Shown here piece after piece: positions 25,525 through 34,179 of a DNA stretch of 64,000 nucleotides (position 1 is its first letter; the number at the start of each line of letters is the position of its first letter). The stretch comes from Sphingomonas sanguinis. Lineage in GTDB: Bacteria; Pseudomonadota; Alphaproteobacteria; Sphingomonadales; Sphingomonadaceae. The notes beneath the pieces were generated by a model, which saw only the letters and a program-made list of their open reading frames with translations, was not told where the DNA came from and made no database searches. The DNA lies in contig NZ_CP079203.1 of assembly GCF_019297835.1 (NCBI RefSeq), forward strand, positions 3,538,001 through 3,602,000, given 5' to 3'. Both the position numbers and the translations under genes were made by a program.

Positions 25525-26720
25525 GCCGTATAGGCCTTTTTACGGCGGCGGCCGGGTATCCAGCGCCCGATCGCCTTGGCCAGCTTGGCCACCCCGCGCT
25601 CCAGCGCGCCGATCGGCTGCCCGCCGGGCACATAGGCGGTGACATAATACATCCACAGGACCAGCCCCGCGAACACCGCGAATGGCCCCCATAGCGCCAG
25701 GATGGGGTTCACTCGCCCCAGCGCGCCGATATCGGCGGCATATTGGTTCACCTTGAAATAGGTGACGAGCATCACGATCGACAGGAACACACCCAGCGCC
25801 GAGGTCGATCGCTTGGGCGGGATGCCCAGCGACACCGCGAGCAGCGGCAACAGGAACATCGTCACCACCTCGACCACGCGGAAGTGGAATTCGGATCGGC
25901 TGCCGGCGCGTGCCTCGGCACTCTGCGCCTCCTGACCGTGACGGGCCAGCTCGGGCAGGGTGAACTCTAGGTCGCGGCCGCCGCGCTGGCGGAAATTGTC
26001 GAACTTAGGCAAGTCGATCGGCAGGTCATGGCTGGAGAAGGTCAGCACGCGCGGCGCCTTGAACTCGGGCCGGTTGTGGATCAGCGTGCCGTTGGTCAGG
26101 CGGAAGATGATGACGTTGGGATCGTCGGTCGCCAGGAAGCGCCCGCGCTCCGCCGTCACGCCGATCCAGTCGCCCTTCGACGTGTTGGCATGGACGAAGA
26201 TGCCCGACAGGTCGCGGCCATTGTCCCGGCTCTCCTCGATGCGCAGGGTCATCCGGTCGCCCAGATGGGTGAACTCGCCGACCTTGATCGACGCCCCCAG
26301 CGCGCCGGTGCGCAGCTCGTAGCGCAAGCCCTCGTAATAATAGCGGGCGACCGGCTGGATATAGCCGACGATCGCCAGGTTCAGCGCGGCCAGCACGATC
26401 GCATACATGTACGGCACGCGCAGCAACCGGGTATAGCTCATGCCCACGCCGCGCATCACGTCCAGTTCGGACGAGGTGGCGAGGCGGCGGAAAGCGAGCA
26501 GGATGCCCAGCATCAGCCCGATCGGAATGCCCAGCCCCAGATATTCGGGCAGCAGGTTGGCGAGCATCCGCCACACGACGCTGATCGGCCCGCCTTCGGT
26601 CGCGACGAATTCGAACAGGCGGCGGATGCGATCGAGCACCAGCAGCATCGCCGAGATGAGCAGCGTCGCGAACAGCGGCAACGCGATCAACCGGGCCATG
26701 TAGCGATCGATGGATTTCAT
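25521..26720 (-). CDS. lptF: LptF, Lpt transporter permease subunit
   Basis: 399 residues of the YjgP/LptF family: membrane segments at about 11-33, 55-77 and 97-120, a periplasmic jellyroll (about 130-260), then three more segments, with a basic C-terminal tail (PGRRRKKAYTA). TSSELDVMRGVGMSYTRLL is the cytoplasmic coupling helix for LptB. It is translated first, with lptG following in an ATGA overlap. Partners LptB, A, C and D are not in this window. Its position inside the lipid region suggests that it moves the lipid made here. The upstream gap holds a paired inverted repeat, so the promoter lies within about 190 bases. Confidence 0.88.
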   Translation of the reverse strand: MKSIDRYMARLIALPLFATLLISAMLLVLDRIRRLFEFVATEGGPISVVWRMLANLLPEYLGLGIPIGLMLGILLAFRRLATSSELDVMRGVGMSYTRLLRVPYMYAIVLAALNLAIVGYIQPVARYYYEGLRYELRTGALGASIKVGEFTHLGDRMTLRIEESRDNGRDLSGIFVHANTSKGDWIGVTAERGRFLATDDPNVIIFRLTNGTLIHNRPEFKAPRVLTFSSHDLPIDLPKFDNFRQRGGRDLEFTLPELARHGQEAQSAEARAGSRSEFHFRVVEVVTMFLLPLLAVSLGIPPKRSTSALGVFLSIVMLVTYFKVNQYAADIGALGRVNPILALWGPFAVFAGLVLWMYYVTAYVPGGQPIGALERGVAKLAKAIGRWIPGRRRKKAYTA

Positions 26721-26809
26721 GCGGGGGACATCACTCGCGCGATAAAACGGCCATGGCTATACGGGCGCGGGCAGGGCGCGTCACCCCTTGTTTGCGAAGG
26801 ATTCCCTTG

Positions 26810-26893
26810 GCCTTCGACTTCGCTCAGGCTGAACGGAGTGAGGGACATGGAGCTTGATACCAAAAGCCGTTCAGCCCGAGCGAAGTCGAAGGC
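26810..26893. repeat. TTCGACTTCGCTCAG paired inverted repeat (copy 2)
   Basis: Two arms of 27 bases, GCCTTCGACTTCGCTCAG plus GCTGAACGG and its near-perfect reverse complement, are separated by about 30 bases. This is the clearest copy of the family seen at 24.3 and 34.0 kb. It lies upstream of lptF and downstream of the hybrid kinase gene. Confidence 0.85.
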
Positions 26894-26908
26894 TACGTAC
26901 CGCACCCC

Positions 26909-28828
26909 TCAAGCCGCCGCGCTGACCAACCCCTCCGCCCGCTTCAACGCCGCCGCCACCGCGCGCTCCAGCCCGGCCAGCGTGAAGGGTTTGCGCAGCA
27001 CCTCATGCCCCTCGAACCCGGTCGCCTGCGCGTCGCCCGCGAAGCCGGTGACGAACAGCACCGCCAGATCGGGATGGCGCGGGCGGATCGTCGCGATCAG
27101 CTCGGGACCGGTCAGGTGCGGCATCAGCACGTCGGACACGATCAGCCCGATGCCCGGATGCCGTGCCAGCAATCCTTCGGCCTCGCGCGAGTCGTTGCAG
27201 GGGATGGGATCATGGCCCAGCTCTTGAAGCGCGCTCATCGTCGCGGCGAGTACGCGGGGATCGTCCTCGACCAGCAGGATGCGCAGCGCTCCCTCTGCTT
27301 CCGCCTCGACTTCGGGCGCGGCCAGCGGGGTCTCAACCGGCATCGCGGGGGCGGGTGCGTCATGACGGGGCAGATAGAGGCTGACCGTCGTGCCCTTGCC
27401 CGGCGCGCTCTGGATGGTCACGTCGCCGCCCATCTGGCCGACCAGCCCGAAAATCTGGCTGAGACCCAGCCCGGTGCCCTTGCCCGCGGGCTTAGTGGTG
27501 AAGAACGGCTCGAACACGCGTTCGATCACCTCGGGCGTCATGCCGTCGCCGGTGTCGGCGACTGACAGCACCACATAATCGCCCGCCTCGGCACGGGGCA
27601 GGGCATGGGGCCCCATGCGCATTTCGGCGGTGCGGATGGTCAACTGGCCGCGCCCGTCCATCGCATCGCGGGCGTTCACCGCCAGATTGAGGATCGCATT
27701 CTCCATCTGGGTTCGATCGCCGAACAGCGTCCAGCCGGTCGTCCAGTCCTCGACCTTCACCTTCACCCCGTCGCCGAGCGTCCGGTCGAGCAGGTCGCGC
27801 ATACCCTCGACCAGACGGCGCGGCACCAGAATCTCAGGCGCCAGCGCTTCCTCGCGGCTGAACATCAGCAGGCGGCGGGTCAGTGCGGCGGCGCGGTGCG
27901 CTCCCTCGGTCGCGCTCTCCAGATGGCGCGCCATGTCGTCGGGCGACTGGGTGCGGCGGGCGAGTTCCAGCCCGCCCAGTACGACCGCCAGCATGTTGTT
28001 AAAGTCATGCGCGATGCCCCCGGTCAGCTGGCCCAGCGCGTCCATCTTCTGCGCCTGACGCAGCTTGGCTTCCTGGACCTTCAGCTCCTCGGTCGCGACC
28101 TCGACCGCACTGGCCAGTTCCTCGGCTCGGGCGCGTTCGGCGCGCGCTTCGGCATGGGCCTCGGCCCGCTCGCCCACCGCGCCGACGATGATCCATGCCA
28201 GCGCGATGCCGCCCAGCACCAGCACGATGCCGAACACGACGAGGCCGCTCGCGATCTTGTTGGAATGCTGGACCGTCTCCTGCGCAGCCTGGGATCGCTG
28301 TTGCAGCAGCACCCGCTCGCCATCGGTCAGACGGGCGAGCAGATCGTTGATCTTGAGCAGCGCCTCGGCCTGACGCGCCTGATAATAAAGGCCATAGGCT
28401 TGGCGGTTGAGGTGATAGGTGGTCGACAAAGCGATCGTCGACAATTCGCGACCGCGCGCTTCATAGGCCTGGCGGAGCTCGTCGATCAGGCGTTGTTGCT
28501 GCTGGTCCTCGATTATCCGGTCGAGCCGGTCGAGCTGAACCCCCGCCGTCGTCCATTCGTCCTGATAGAGCTGGCCCAGCTTGCGGTCGCCCGAGATGAC
28601 GTAGCGGCCCAACGACGCCTCCGACCGGGCGATGGTGCCCGCCAACGTGCGCGCGGCGATCATCACGTCATAGCTGTGGCTCTGCCGCTCCAGCGCGCGG
28701 TCGCGCTCGCGATTGGCGTGGCCCAGCGTGATGACGAGCATGGCCAACGTCACCGCGCCCGCCACCGCCATCGCGATCAGCGCAAAGGTCCGCCACCGGC
28801 CGACCCCGCCAAGCTCGTCCTGATCCAT
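26909..28828 (-). CDS. Hybrid histidine kinase with CHASE3-like sensor and C-terminal receiver
   Basis: About 639 residues from the ATG at 28828; a TTG at 28867 would add 13. TM1 lies at about 14-36 and a helical periplasmic domain resembling CHASE3 follows, with the phrase SYDVMIAARTLAGTIARSEASL. TM2 comes next, then a coiled coil, HisKA (GGIAHDFNNMLAVVLGG), HATPase_c (ILNLAVNARDAM, DTGDGMTPEVIERVFEPFF, GKGTGLGLSQ) and a receiver (ILLVEDD, LIVSDVLMPHLTG, RKPF). HDFNN-type kinases often use the C-terminal receiver to damp signalling. It stands between lptF and spt on the same strand, so it may sense envelope state, but no direct link is visible. Confidence 0.85.
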   Translation of the reverse strand: MDQDELGGVGRWRTFALIAMAVAGAVTLAMLVITLGHANRERDRALERQSHSYDVMIAARTLAGTIARSEASLGRYVISGDRKLGQLYQDEWTTAGVQLDRLDRIIEDQQQQRLIDELRQAYEARGRELSTIALSTTYHLNRQAYGLYYQARQAEALLKINDLLARLTDGERVLLQQRSQAAQETVQHSNKIASGLVVFGIVLVLGGIALAWIIVGAVGERAEAHAEARAERARAEELASAVEVATEELKVQEAKLRQAQKMDALGQLTGGIAHDFNNMLAVVLGGLELARRTQSPDDMARHLESATEGAHRAAALTRRLLMFSREEALAPEILVPRRLVEGMRDLLDRTLGDGVKVKVEDWTTGWTLFGDRTQMENAILNLAVNARDAMDGRGQLTIRTAEMRMGPHALPRAEAGDYVVLSVADTGDGMTPEVIERVFEPFFTTKPAGKGTGLGLSQIFGLVGQMGGDVTIQSAPGKGTTVSLYLPRHDAPAPAMPVETPLAAPEVEAEAEGALRILLVEDDPRVLAATMSALQELGHDPIPCNDSREAEGLLARHPGIGLIVSDVLMPHLTGPELIATIRPRHPDLAVLFVTGFAGDAQATGFEGHEVLRKPFTLAGLERAVAAALKRAEGLVSAAA

Positions 28829-28910
28829 CACGGGCGCGACGCTATCCTCGACGGTCGGATATTGCAAAGCCGGGCCGGATATAGCCGTGCGGCTTTTACG
28901 GGGCCGCTTA

Positions 28911-29056
28911 CCCCTTCCTCCCCCAGAGGGGGAGGGGGACCATGCGGAGCATGGTGGAGGGGTGTCGGCATCTGCGGTCCGCTCCCATCAGGCGGTGACA
29001 CCCCTCCGTCAGGCCTGCGGCCTGCCACCTCCCCTAGCAGGGGAGGATGAAAGGGG
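28911..29056. repeat. CCCCTCC-type palindromic repeat cluster
   Basis: Nested inverted repeats (CCTCCCCC/GGGGGAGG; CACCCCTCC with GGAGGGGTG; CAGGCCTGCGGCCTG; CCCCT/AGGGG) fill the gap between the kinase and spt. They are related in composition to the palindromes at 5.5, 19.3 and 32.7 kb. Confidence 0.65.
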
Positions 29057-29074
29057 GCCGACCCGAAAACGGGG

Positions 29075-30337
29075 TCAGGCGATGACGCCGACTGCCTGAC
29101 CCGCGGCGCGGAACATGCCCAGCACCGTCTGGATCTGCTCAGGCGTATGCTCTGCGCAGATCGAGCAGCGCAGCAGATAGGTGCCCGCCGGGGTCGCGGG
29201 CGGACGCGCCATGTTCACATACAGCCCACCGTCGAGCAGCGCCTGCCACATGATGACCGCCTGTTCCTGGTCCTCCAGGATGACCGCGACGATCGCGCTG
29301 TCGCAATTCTCGGTGCCCAAGCGGAAGCCCATGTCCTTCAGTCCGCCATGAAGCGCGCGAGCGTTCGACCATAGCCGCTCGCGCTTTTCATGCGCCGTCA
29401 TCAGCTTGCGGATCGAGGTCGCGGCGGTCGCGACGACCGAGGGGGGCAGCGAGGCGGTGAAGATATACGGGCGGCAGGCCAGGCGAACCGCCTCGAACTT
29501 CGGATTGTTGGACACGACGAAGCCGCCGACCGTGCCGACCGACTTGGAGAAGGTGCCGACAACGAAATCGACCTGGCCTTCCAGCCCCTGCGCCTCGTAC
29601 ACGCCGCGTCCGTTGGGGCCGAAAAAGCCCATCGAGTGCGCTTCGTCGACCAGCACCATCGCGCCATGCTTCTTGGCGACGGCGACCATCTCCTTCAGCG
29701 GGGCGATGTCGCCCAGCATCGAATAGACGCCCTCCAGCACGACCAGCTTGGCCGGTTCCTTGGGCAGGCGGCCGAGCCGCTTGTCGAGATCCTCGACCGA
29801 GTTGTGGCGGAAGCGGACGATCTCGGCATTGCCCTGCTGGCAGCCGTCATAGATCGACGCATGGCTGTCGGCGTCGAGAATGACGTACTCGCCCTTGCCC
29901 GCCAGCGTCGAGATGATGCCGAGATTGGCCATGTACCCGGTCGAGAAGACGATCGCGCCGGTCGTGCCGTAGAACTCCCGCAGCGCCTGTTCGACGTCCA
30001 TATGGTCGTGAAAGGTGCCGTTGAGCATCCGGCTGCCATTGGTGCCCGAACCGAACTTCTCCAGCGCTTCCTTGCCCGCCGCGATGACGTCGGCGTCGAA
30101 GGTCATGCCCATATAATTATAGGTGCCGAGCAGGATCGTATCCTTGCCGCGGATCACCGCCTCGGTGGGCGACTTCACCTGTTCCATCACGATCGCGAAG
30201 GGATCGGTGACCCCTGAGTCGAGCAGCTTCTGCCGCTCGGCGATCAGGCCGTCGAACTTGGAGAGCAGGTCGCGCTCGGGGGCAACCTCCTGTGCATCTG
30301 CGGGCAGGGCATGGGGCTGGGCGGCGGCTTCGGTCAT
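29075..30337 (-). CDS. spt: Serine palmitoyltransferase
   Basis: 420 residues, exactly the length reported for the Sphingomonas paucimobilis enzyme. Counting from the start, His159 (DADSHA), Asp231 and His234 (VDEAHSMG), the PLP-lysine Lys265 (GTFSKSVG) and Arg378 (MARPPATP) fall at the published positions. It is an alpha-oxoamine synthase that condenses L-serine with palmitoyl thioester to 3-ketosphinganine, the committing step of sphingolipid synthesis, as a soluble cytoplasmic homodimer. It is last in the run obgE-proB-reductase-ACP-spt; only 28 bases separate it from the ACP gene, whose product likely delivers the acyl chain. Confidence 0.97.
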   Translation of the reverse strand: MTEAAAQPHALPADAQEVAPERDLLSKFDGLIAERQKLLDSGVTDPFAIVMEQVKSPTEAVIRGKDTILLGTYNYMGMTFDADVIAAGKEALEKFGSGTNGSRMLNGTFHDHMDVEQALREFYGTTGAIVFSTGYMANLGIISTLAGKGEYVILDADSHASIYDGCQQGNAEIVRFRHNSVEDLDKRLGRLPKEPAKLVVLEGVYSMLGDIAPLKEMVAVAKKHGAMVLVDEAHSMGFFGPNGRGVYEAQGLEGQVDFVVGTFSKSVGTVGGFVVSNNPKFEAVRLACRPYIFTASLPPSVVATAATSIRKLMTAHEKRERLWSNARALHGGLKDMGFRLGTENCDSAIVAVILEDQEQAVIMWQALLDGGLYVNMARPPATPAGTYLLRCSICAEHTPEQIQTVLGMFRAAGQAVGVIA

Positions 30338-30365
30338 GGGAGGGTCCGTCTCGGGCGCTTCAGGG

Positions 30366-30611
30366 TCAGGCTTGCTTCAGCTTTTCGACCGCGTCGACCA
30401 GCTGGCCGACATTCTCGATCTCGGCCTGCATGTTCATCGTGATGATGATCTCGAACTCGTCCTCGATGGCGGCGACGAAATCCATCACGGTCAAGCTGTC
30501 CCACTCCAGGTCGCCCTGGAAGGTCGTCGCCTCGGTCAGCGCGACGCCCTTCTTGTTGAAGGGCGCGATCTGGGCCGCGACGGTGTCGAAAATGGCTTGG
30601 CGGTCGCTCAT
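30366..30611 (-). CDS. Acyl carrier protein dedicated to sphingolipid synthesis
   Basis: 81 residues from MSDRQAIFDTVAAQIAP (30611), chosen because AAAGGA lies 6 bases upstream; the longer frame adds an unrelated N-terminus. The four-helix ACP fold carries the 4'-phosphopantetheine serine in LEWDSLTVMDF (the DSL motif). It differs from the housekeeping AcpP and lies directly upstream of spt. In Caulobacter the equivalent ACP next to spt is needed for ceramide synthesis, which fits a role in handing a palmitoyl group to serine palmitoyltransferase. The ACP synthetase or phosphopantetheinyl transferase is not seen here. Confidence 0.9.
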   Translation of the reverse strand: MSDRQAIFDTVAAQIAPFNKKGVALTEATTFQGDLEWDSLTVMDFVAAIEDEFEIIITMNMQAEIENVGQLVDAVEKLKQA

Positions 30612-30682
30612 GATGATCCTTTCAGTCGGGCGCCCAGTGGCACCCAAATGCGGCGGCTTTTCGACCACCTGTATGTTCGCTG

Positions 30683-31579
30683 CTATAGCAAGCCGTTGGC
30701 GCGATACCACCGTGCCGTATCGGCCAGCCCCTTGGCCAGCGGGATGGCGGGCTCCCACAGCGCCGGGTCGGGGCGAAGCGCAGGGTCGGCGGTCCAGTCG
30801 GGGTGGCAGAGATAGCCGACCCGGTCGGGGGTCAGCTTGGCGCCGTTGCCCCGCAGTTTCCGGTCGATCCTCGCACCCAGGCTCAACAAACCTTTCGGCA
30901 GATGCAGCGTCATCACCCGCCGCCCGACCGCCGCGCCCATGGCGGATGCCAGTTCGGCATGGGTCAGCACCTGTCCGTCATCGACCTCCAGCACGGCGCG
31001 GGGACCATCGGTGGCGACGAGTGTGGTCAGCAACCGCGCGAAATCCTCGACCGCGATCAGCGACAGCTTGCCAGGCGGAGGCATGAAGGCGAGGCCGAGT
31101 TTGGCGGTGCGGAACACGTCCAGCCACTCGGTATCGTGCGGGCCATAAATGCCGCTCGGCCGGACGATCGTCCAGTCGAGGCCGCTGTCCGCCACCACAT
31201 CCTCGGCCTGTCGCTTGGACCAGCCATAGACGGACAACTCGGGCTCGCGCGCCGACAGCGAGGAGACATGGACGAAGCGCCGAATGCCCGCCGCCTTCGC
31301 CGCATCGACCATGGCGCGCGTGCCATCGATATTGCCCGCGACGAAGCCTTCGCGGTCGGGCGCATTCACCACGCCCGCGATATGGAGCACGGCGTCGGCC
31401 CCCTCGACCAGCGTGGCGAGGCTCTCCGGCTTGTCCAGCGCGCCGGCGATCCAGGTGAGCCCGGCGCGCGACGGCTGGGCGCGCCGGGTGAGGGCGCGCA
31501 AAGTGAGGCCCGAACCGGCGGCACGGTCCACCACCGCGCGACCGACGAAGCCGGTCGCTCCCGTCACCGCGACGATCAT
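30683..31579 (-). CDS. NAD(P)-dependent epimerase/dehydratase-family ceramide reductase (CerR-like)
   Basis: A 298-residue extended short-chain dehydrogenase: TGATGFVGRAVVD (GxxGxxG), AGVVNAPDREGF, VHVSSLSAREPELSVYGWSKRQAE (Ser and YxxxK catalytic residues) and the substrate-side VRPSGIYGPHD. The same gene order, with spt and an ACP, occurs in Caulobacter, where the reductase CerR reduces the 3-keto group of the acylated intermediate. I infer the same role. The ATG overlaps the proB stop by four bases, so proB, the reductase, ACP and spt are probably one transcript. A sugar epimerase is the alternative, since the family is broad. Confidence 0.78.
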   Translation of the reverse strand: MIVAVTGATGFVGRAVVDRAAGSGLTLRALTRRAQPSRAGLTWIAGALDKPESLATLVEGADAVLHIAGVVNAPDREGFVAGNIDGTRAMVDAAKAAGIRRFVHVSSLSAREPELSVYGWSKRQAEDVVADSGLDWTIVRPSGIYGPHDTEWLDVFRTAKLGLAFMPPPGKLSLIAVEDFARLLTTLVATDGPRAVLEVDDGQVLTHAELASAMGAAVGRRVMTLHLPKGLLSLGARIDRKLRGNGAKLTPDRVGYLCHPDWTADPALRPDPALWEPAIPLAKGLADTARWYRANGLL

Positions 31580-32676
31580 AGCAGGGCCAGATGGTTGCGA
31601 TGGATCAGCGCGGCGCGCGGGGCGTGACCCAGTATCTCGGCCTGCTGGTCCGAGCGGGTGCCGACCAGCGCGCGCGCCTCGGTCGAGTCATATTCGCTGA
31701 GCCCCCGCGCGATGGTGCCGTTCGGCCCCTCGATGGTGACGAGGTCGCCGCGCGCGAAATGGCCCTGCACGGCAGTCGCGCCCGCCGCGAGCAGGCTGTT
31801 GCCCTCTGCCAGTGCCCTGGCCGCGCCCGCATCGACGTGAATCGCGCCGCGCGCAGTCAGGCCGCCTGCCAGCCATGCCTTGCGGGCGGGGGCGCCCTTT
31901 TCGGCGACGAAGATCGTGTGGCGGGCGGGGGTGGAGAGCGGATGGTCGATCCGCCCCGAGGCGATGGCGAGATGCGCGCCCGCGCTGACCGCGATGCGCG
32001 CGGCGGCGATCTTCGACACCATGCCGCCCGACCCCATGCCGGAGGCGGAGCCGCCATCGGCCATGCCGCTGACCGAGTCGATTCGCTCAACCCGCTCGAT
32101 ATGGCGGGCGTCCGGGTTGGTGTGCGGGTTGCTGTCGTACAGTCCGTCCACGTCGGACAGCAGCAGCACGCCGTTCGCGCCCGCCGCTTGCCCCACCCGC
32201 GCGGCGAGTCGGTCATTGTCGCCGAAGCGGATTTCCTCGGTGGCGACGCTGTCATTCTCGTTGATGACCGGCACCACGCCCAACCCCAGCAGCCGGTTCA
32301 GCGTCGCGGCGGCGTTCAGGTAGCGGCGGCGATCCTCCAGATCGTCGAGTGTCACCAGCATCTGCGCGGCGGTTAGTCCTTGCGCGTGGAGCAGTTCGGC
32401 CCAGGCCTGGCTGAGCGCGATCTGGCCAGTCGCGGCGGCGGCCTGCGCATCCTCCAAGCTGGCGCGGCCGCCCTTGGACAGGTCCAGTCGGCGCGCGCCG
32501 AGCGCGATCGCGCCCGACGAGACGATCGCGATCTGCTGCCCCTCGCGGACGCGTGCGGCGATGTCGGCGACCAGTCCGGTCAGCCAGTCGCGACGGACTT
32601 CGCCCTCGGGCGTCACGAGCAGGGCGGAGCCGACCTTGACGATCAGCCGCTGGCAGGGGGGCGGGGGGAAGATCAT
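31576..32676 (-). CDS. proB: Glutamate 5-kinase with PUA domain
   Basis: 366 residues from MIFPPPPCQRLIVKVGSALL (32676); longer frames run into palindromic repeat sequence. An amino-acid kinase fold with KVGSALL, AIVSSGAIALGAR, PVINENDSVATEE, LLLSDVDGLYDSNP and the GGMVSKIAAAR ATP site, then a C-terminal PUA domain (about 275-366). It phosphorylates glutamate in the first step of proline synthesis. proB next to obgE is a common alphaproteobacterial order. What is unusual is that the stop overlaps the start of the ceramide reductase-type gene, tying proline and sphingolipid genes into one transcript. Confidence 0.93.
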   Translation of the reverse strand: MIFPPPPCQRLIVKVGSALLVTPEGEVRRDWLTGLVADIAARVREGQQIAIVSSGAIALGARRLDLSKGGRASLEDAQAAAATGQIALSQAWAELLHAQGLTAAQMLVTLDDLEDRRRYLNAAATLNRLLGLGVVPVINENDSVATEEIRFGDNDRLAARVGQAAGANGVLLLSDVDGLYDSNPHTNPDARHIERVERIDSVSGMADGGSASGMGSGGMVSKIAAARIAVSAGAHLAIASGRIDHPLSTPARHTIFVAEKGAPARKAWLAGGLTARGAIHVDAGAARALAEGNSLLAAGATAVQGHFARGDLVTIEGPNGTIARGLSEYDSTEARALVGTRSDQQAEILGHAPRAALIHRNHLALL

Positions 32677-32721
32677 TGTGGAATGGAGTGCCAAGATTGC
32701 CGGTCTCTGCGAGGCGCTTTT

Positions 32722-32822
32722 CCCTCCCCCGGCCCCTCCCGCCTGCGGGAGGGGAGAAGAAAGAGCGAATAGCTCGCCAAGTATCGCTCCCCTCCCGCAA
32801 GTGGGAGGGGATGGGGGAGGGC
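32722..32822. repeat. Pair of CCCTCCCGC palindromes (REP-like)
   Basis: CCCCTCCCGC/GCGGGAGGGG hairpins at about 32734-32755, and CCCCTCCCGC with GTGGGAGGGG at about 32789-32810, with outer CCCTCCCCC/GGGGGAGGG arms. This is the same unit as at 19.3-19.4 kb, in the gap between obgE and proB. Confidence 0.78.
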
Positions 32823-32854
32823 AGGAAGTCTCAGCGAGCCCGCCACCTGACGAA

Positions 32855-33904
32855 TCATCCCAGCGGCGACCACGTAATCTCGTCCTCGCCCTCGTCATTC
32901 TCCGGCACCGCATCCGGCCCCGGACCCATCTGCTCCAGCAGCTTGTCGAGGACCCAGTCCACGCCGATGCCCGCCGCGCCCGACAGCGGGATCACATCGG
33001 CGCCGCTCGCCTCGGCCAGTTCGGCCGACAGCGCCTCGATCAGCTCGTCGTCGAGCGTGTCGATCTTGTTCAGCGCGATGATGTGCGGCTTGTCGATCAG
33101 CCCGGCGCCATAGGCCTCCAGCTCGTCACGGACGATGCGATAGCTTTCGGCCACGTCCTCGTCATTGGCGTCGACCAGGTGCAGCAGCACGCGGCATCGC
33201 TCGATATGGCCCAGGAAGCGGTCGCCGATCCCGGCGCCGTCCGCCGCGCCCTCGATCAGGCCGGGGATGTCGGCGATCACGAACTCGCGGTCGTGGTGGC
33301 GCACCACGCCCAGCTGCGGCCGGGTGGTGGTGAAGGCATAGGCGCCGACCTTGGCCTGCGCATTCGTCACCGCGTTGATGAAGGTCGACTTGCCCGCATT
33401 GGGCAGGCCCACCAGCCCCGCATCGGCGAGCAGCTTCAGACGCAGCCAGACCCACGCCTCTTCGCTGGGCCAGCCGGTGCCGTGTTGGCGCGGCGCGCGG
33501 TTGGTCGAGGTCTTGTAGCTGGCATTGCCGCGCCCGCCGTCGCCGCCGCGCAGGAACACCTCGCGCTGGCCGACCTTGGTGAAGTCGAGCAGCACCTCTT
33601 CCTTGTCGTCGGACAGGACCTGGGTGCCGACCGGCACCTTGATGACCAGATCCTCGCCGCCGCCGCCGGTGCGGTTCGACCCCGACCCGCCCGATCCGCG
33701 GGGCGCGCGGAAATGCTGGGTGTAGCGGAAGTCGATCAGGGTGTTCAGGCCCGCGACCGCCTCGAAGATGATGTCGCCGCCCTTGCCGCCGTTGCCGCCG
33801 TCGGGGCCGCCATATTCCATGAACTTTTCACGGCGGAAGGACACTGCGCCGGGGCCGCCCGCGCCGGAGCGGACGAAAATCTTGGCCTGATCGAGAAAAT
33901 GCAT
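32855..33904 (-). CDS. obgE: GTPase ObgE/CgtA
   Basis: 349 residues from [17 protein letters not shown] (33904); the frame upstream adds seven unlikely residues. The Obg glycine-rich N-domain (1-158) contains [12 protein letters not shown] and [14 protein letters not shown]. The GTPase domain has [11 protein letters not shown] (G1), [14 protein letters not shown] (G3) and NKID (G4). A short acidic C-terminus ends the protein ([15 protein letters not shown]). ObgE binds the large ribosomal subunit late in assembly and links growth to ppGpp. It lies downstream of rplU-rpmA with a GNAT gene between, the usual alphaproteobacterial order. Confidence 0.96.
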   Translation of the reverse strand: MHFLDQAKIFVRSGAGGPGAVSFRREKFMEYGGPDGGNGGKGGDIIFEAVAGLNTLIDFRYTQHFRAPRGSGGSGSNRTGGGGEDLVIKVPVGTQVLSDDKEEVLLDFTKVGQREVFLRGGDGGRGNASYKTSTNRAPRQHGTGWPSEEAWVWLRLKLLADAGLVGLPNAGKSTFINAVTNAQAKVGAYAFTTTRPQLGVVRHHDREFVIADIPGLIEGAADGAGIGDRFLGHIERCRVLLHLVDANDEDVAESYRIVRDELEAYGAGLIDKPHIIALNKIDTLDDELIEALSAELAEASGADVIPLSGAAGIGVDWVLDKLLEQMGPGPDAVPENDEGEDEITWSPLG

Positions 33905-34029
33905 GGCGCCGCCTTTACCGCTCACCGCGCCGACTGACCAGCCCGGCCTTTTGTCGCCGGGGCGATCGGGGGAGGGGCGTGGCCTTGGTGCACCGGATGC
34001 GTGGACGTGGGGCGGTGGTGTTTCGCGTG

Positions 34030-34114
34030 GCCTTCGACTTCGCTCAGGCTGAACGGAGGTTGGAAGAATGGGGCCTTATACAAACAGCTGTTCAGCCTGA
34101 GCGACGTCGAAGGC
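34030..34114. repeat. TTCGACTTCGCTCAG paired inverted repeat (copy 3)
   Basis: GCCTTCGACTTCGCTCAG with the GCTGAACGG extension (34030-34056) faces CTGTTCAGCCTGAGCGACGTCGAAGGC (34088-34114). It is the third copy in the window, in the 275-base gap between the GNAT gene and obgE. There is no gene here. Confidence 0.85.
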
Positions 34115-34179
34115 CACGCCCCTCCCGCCCGGAATCCCGGATCGCAGGCCGCTATCCCGACTGCGACCCGGGAAGACCC

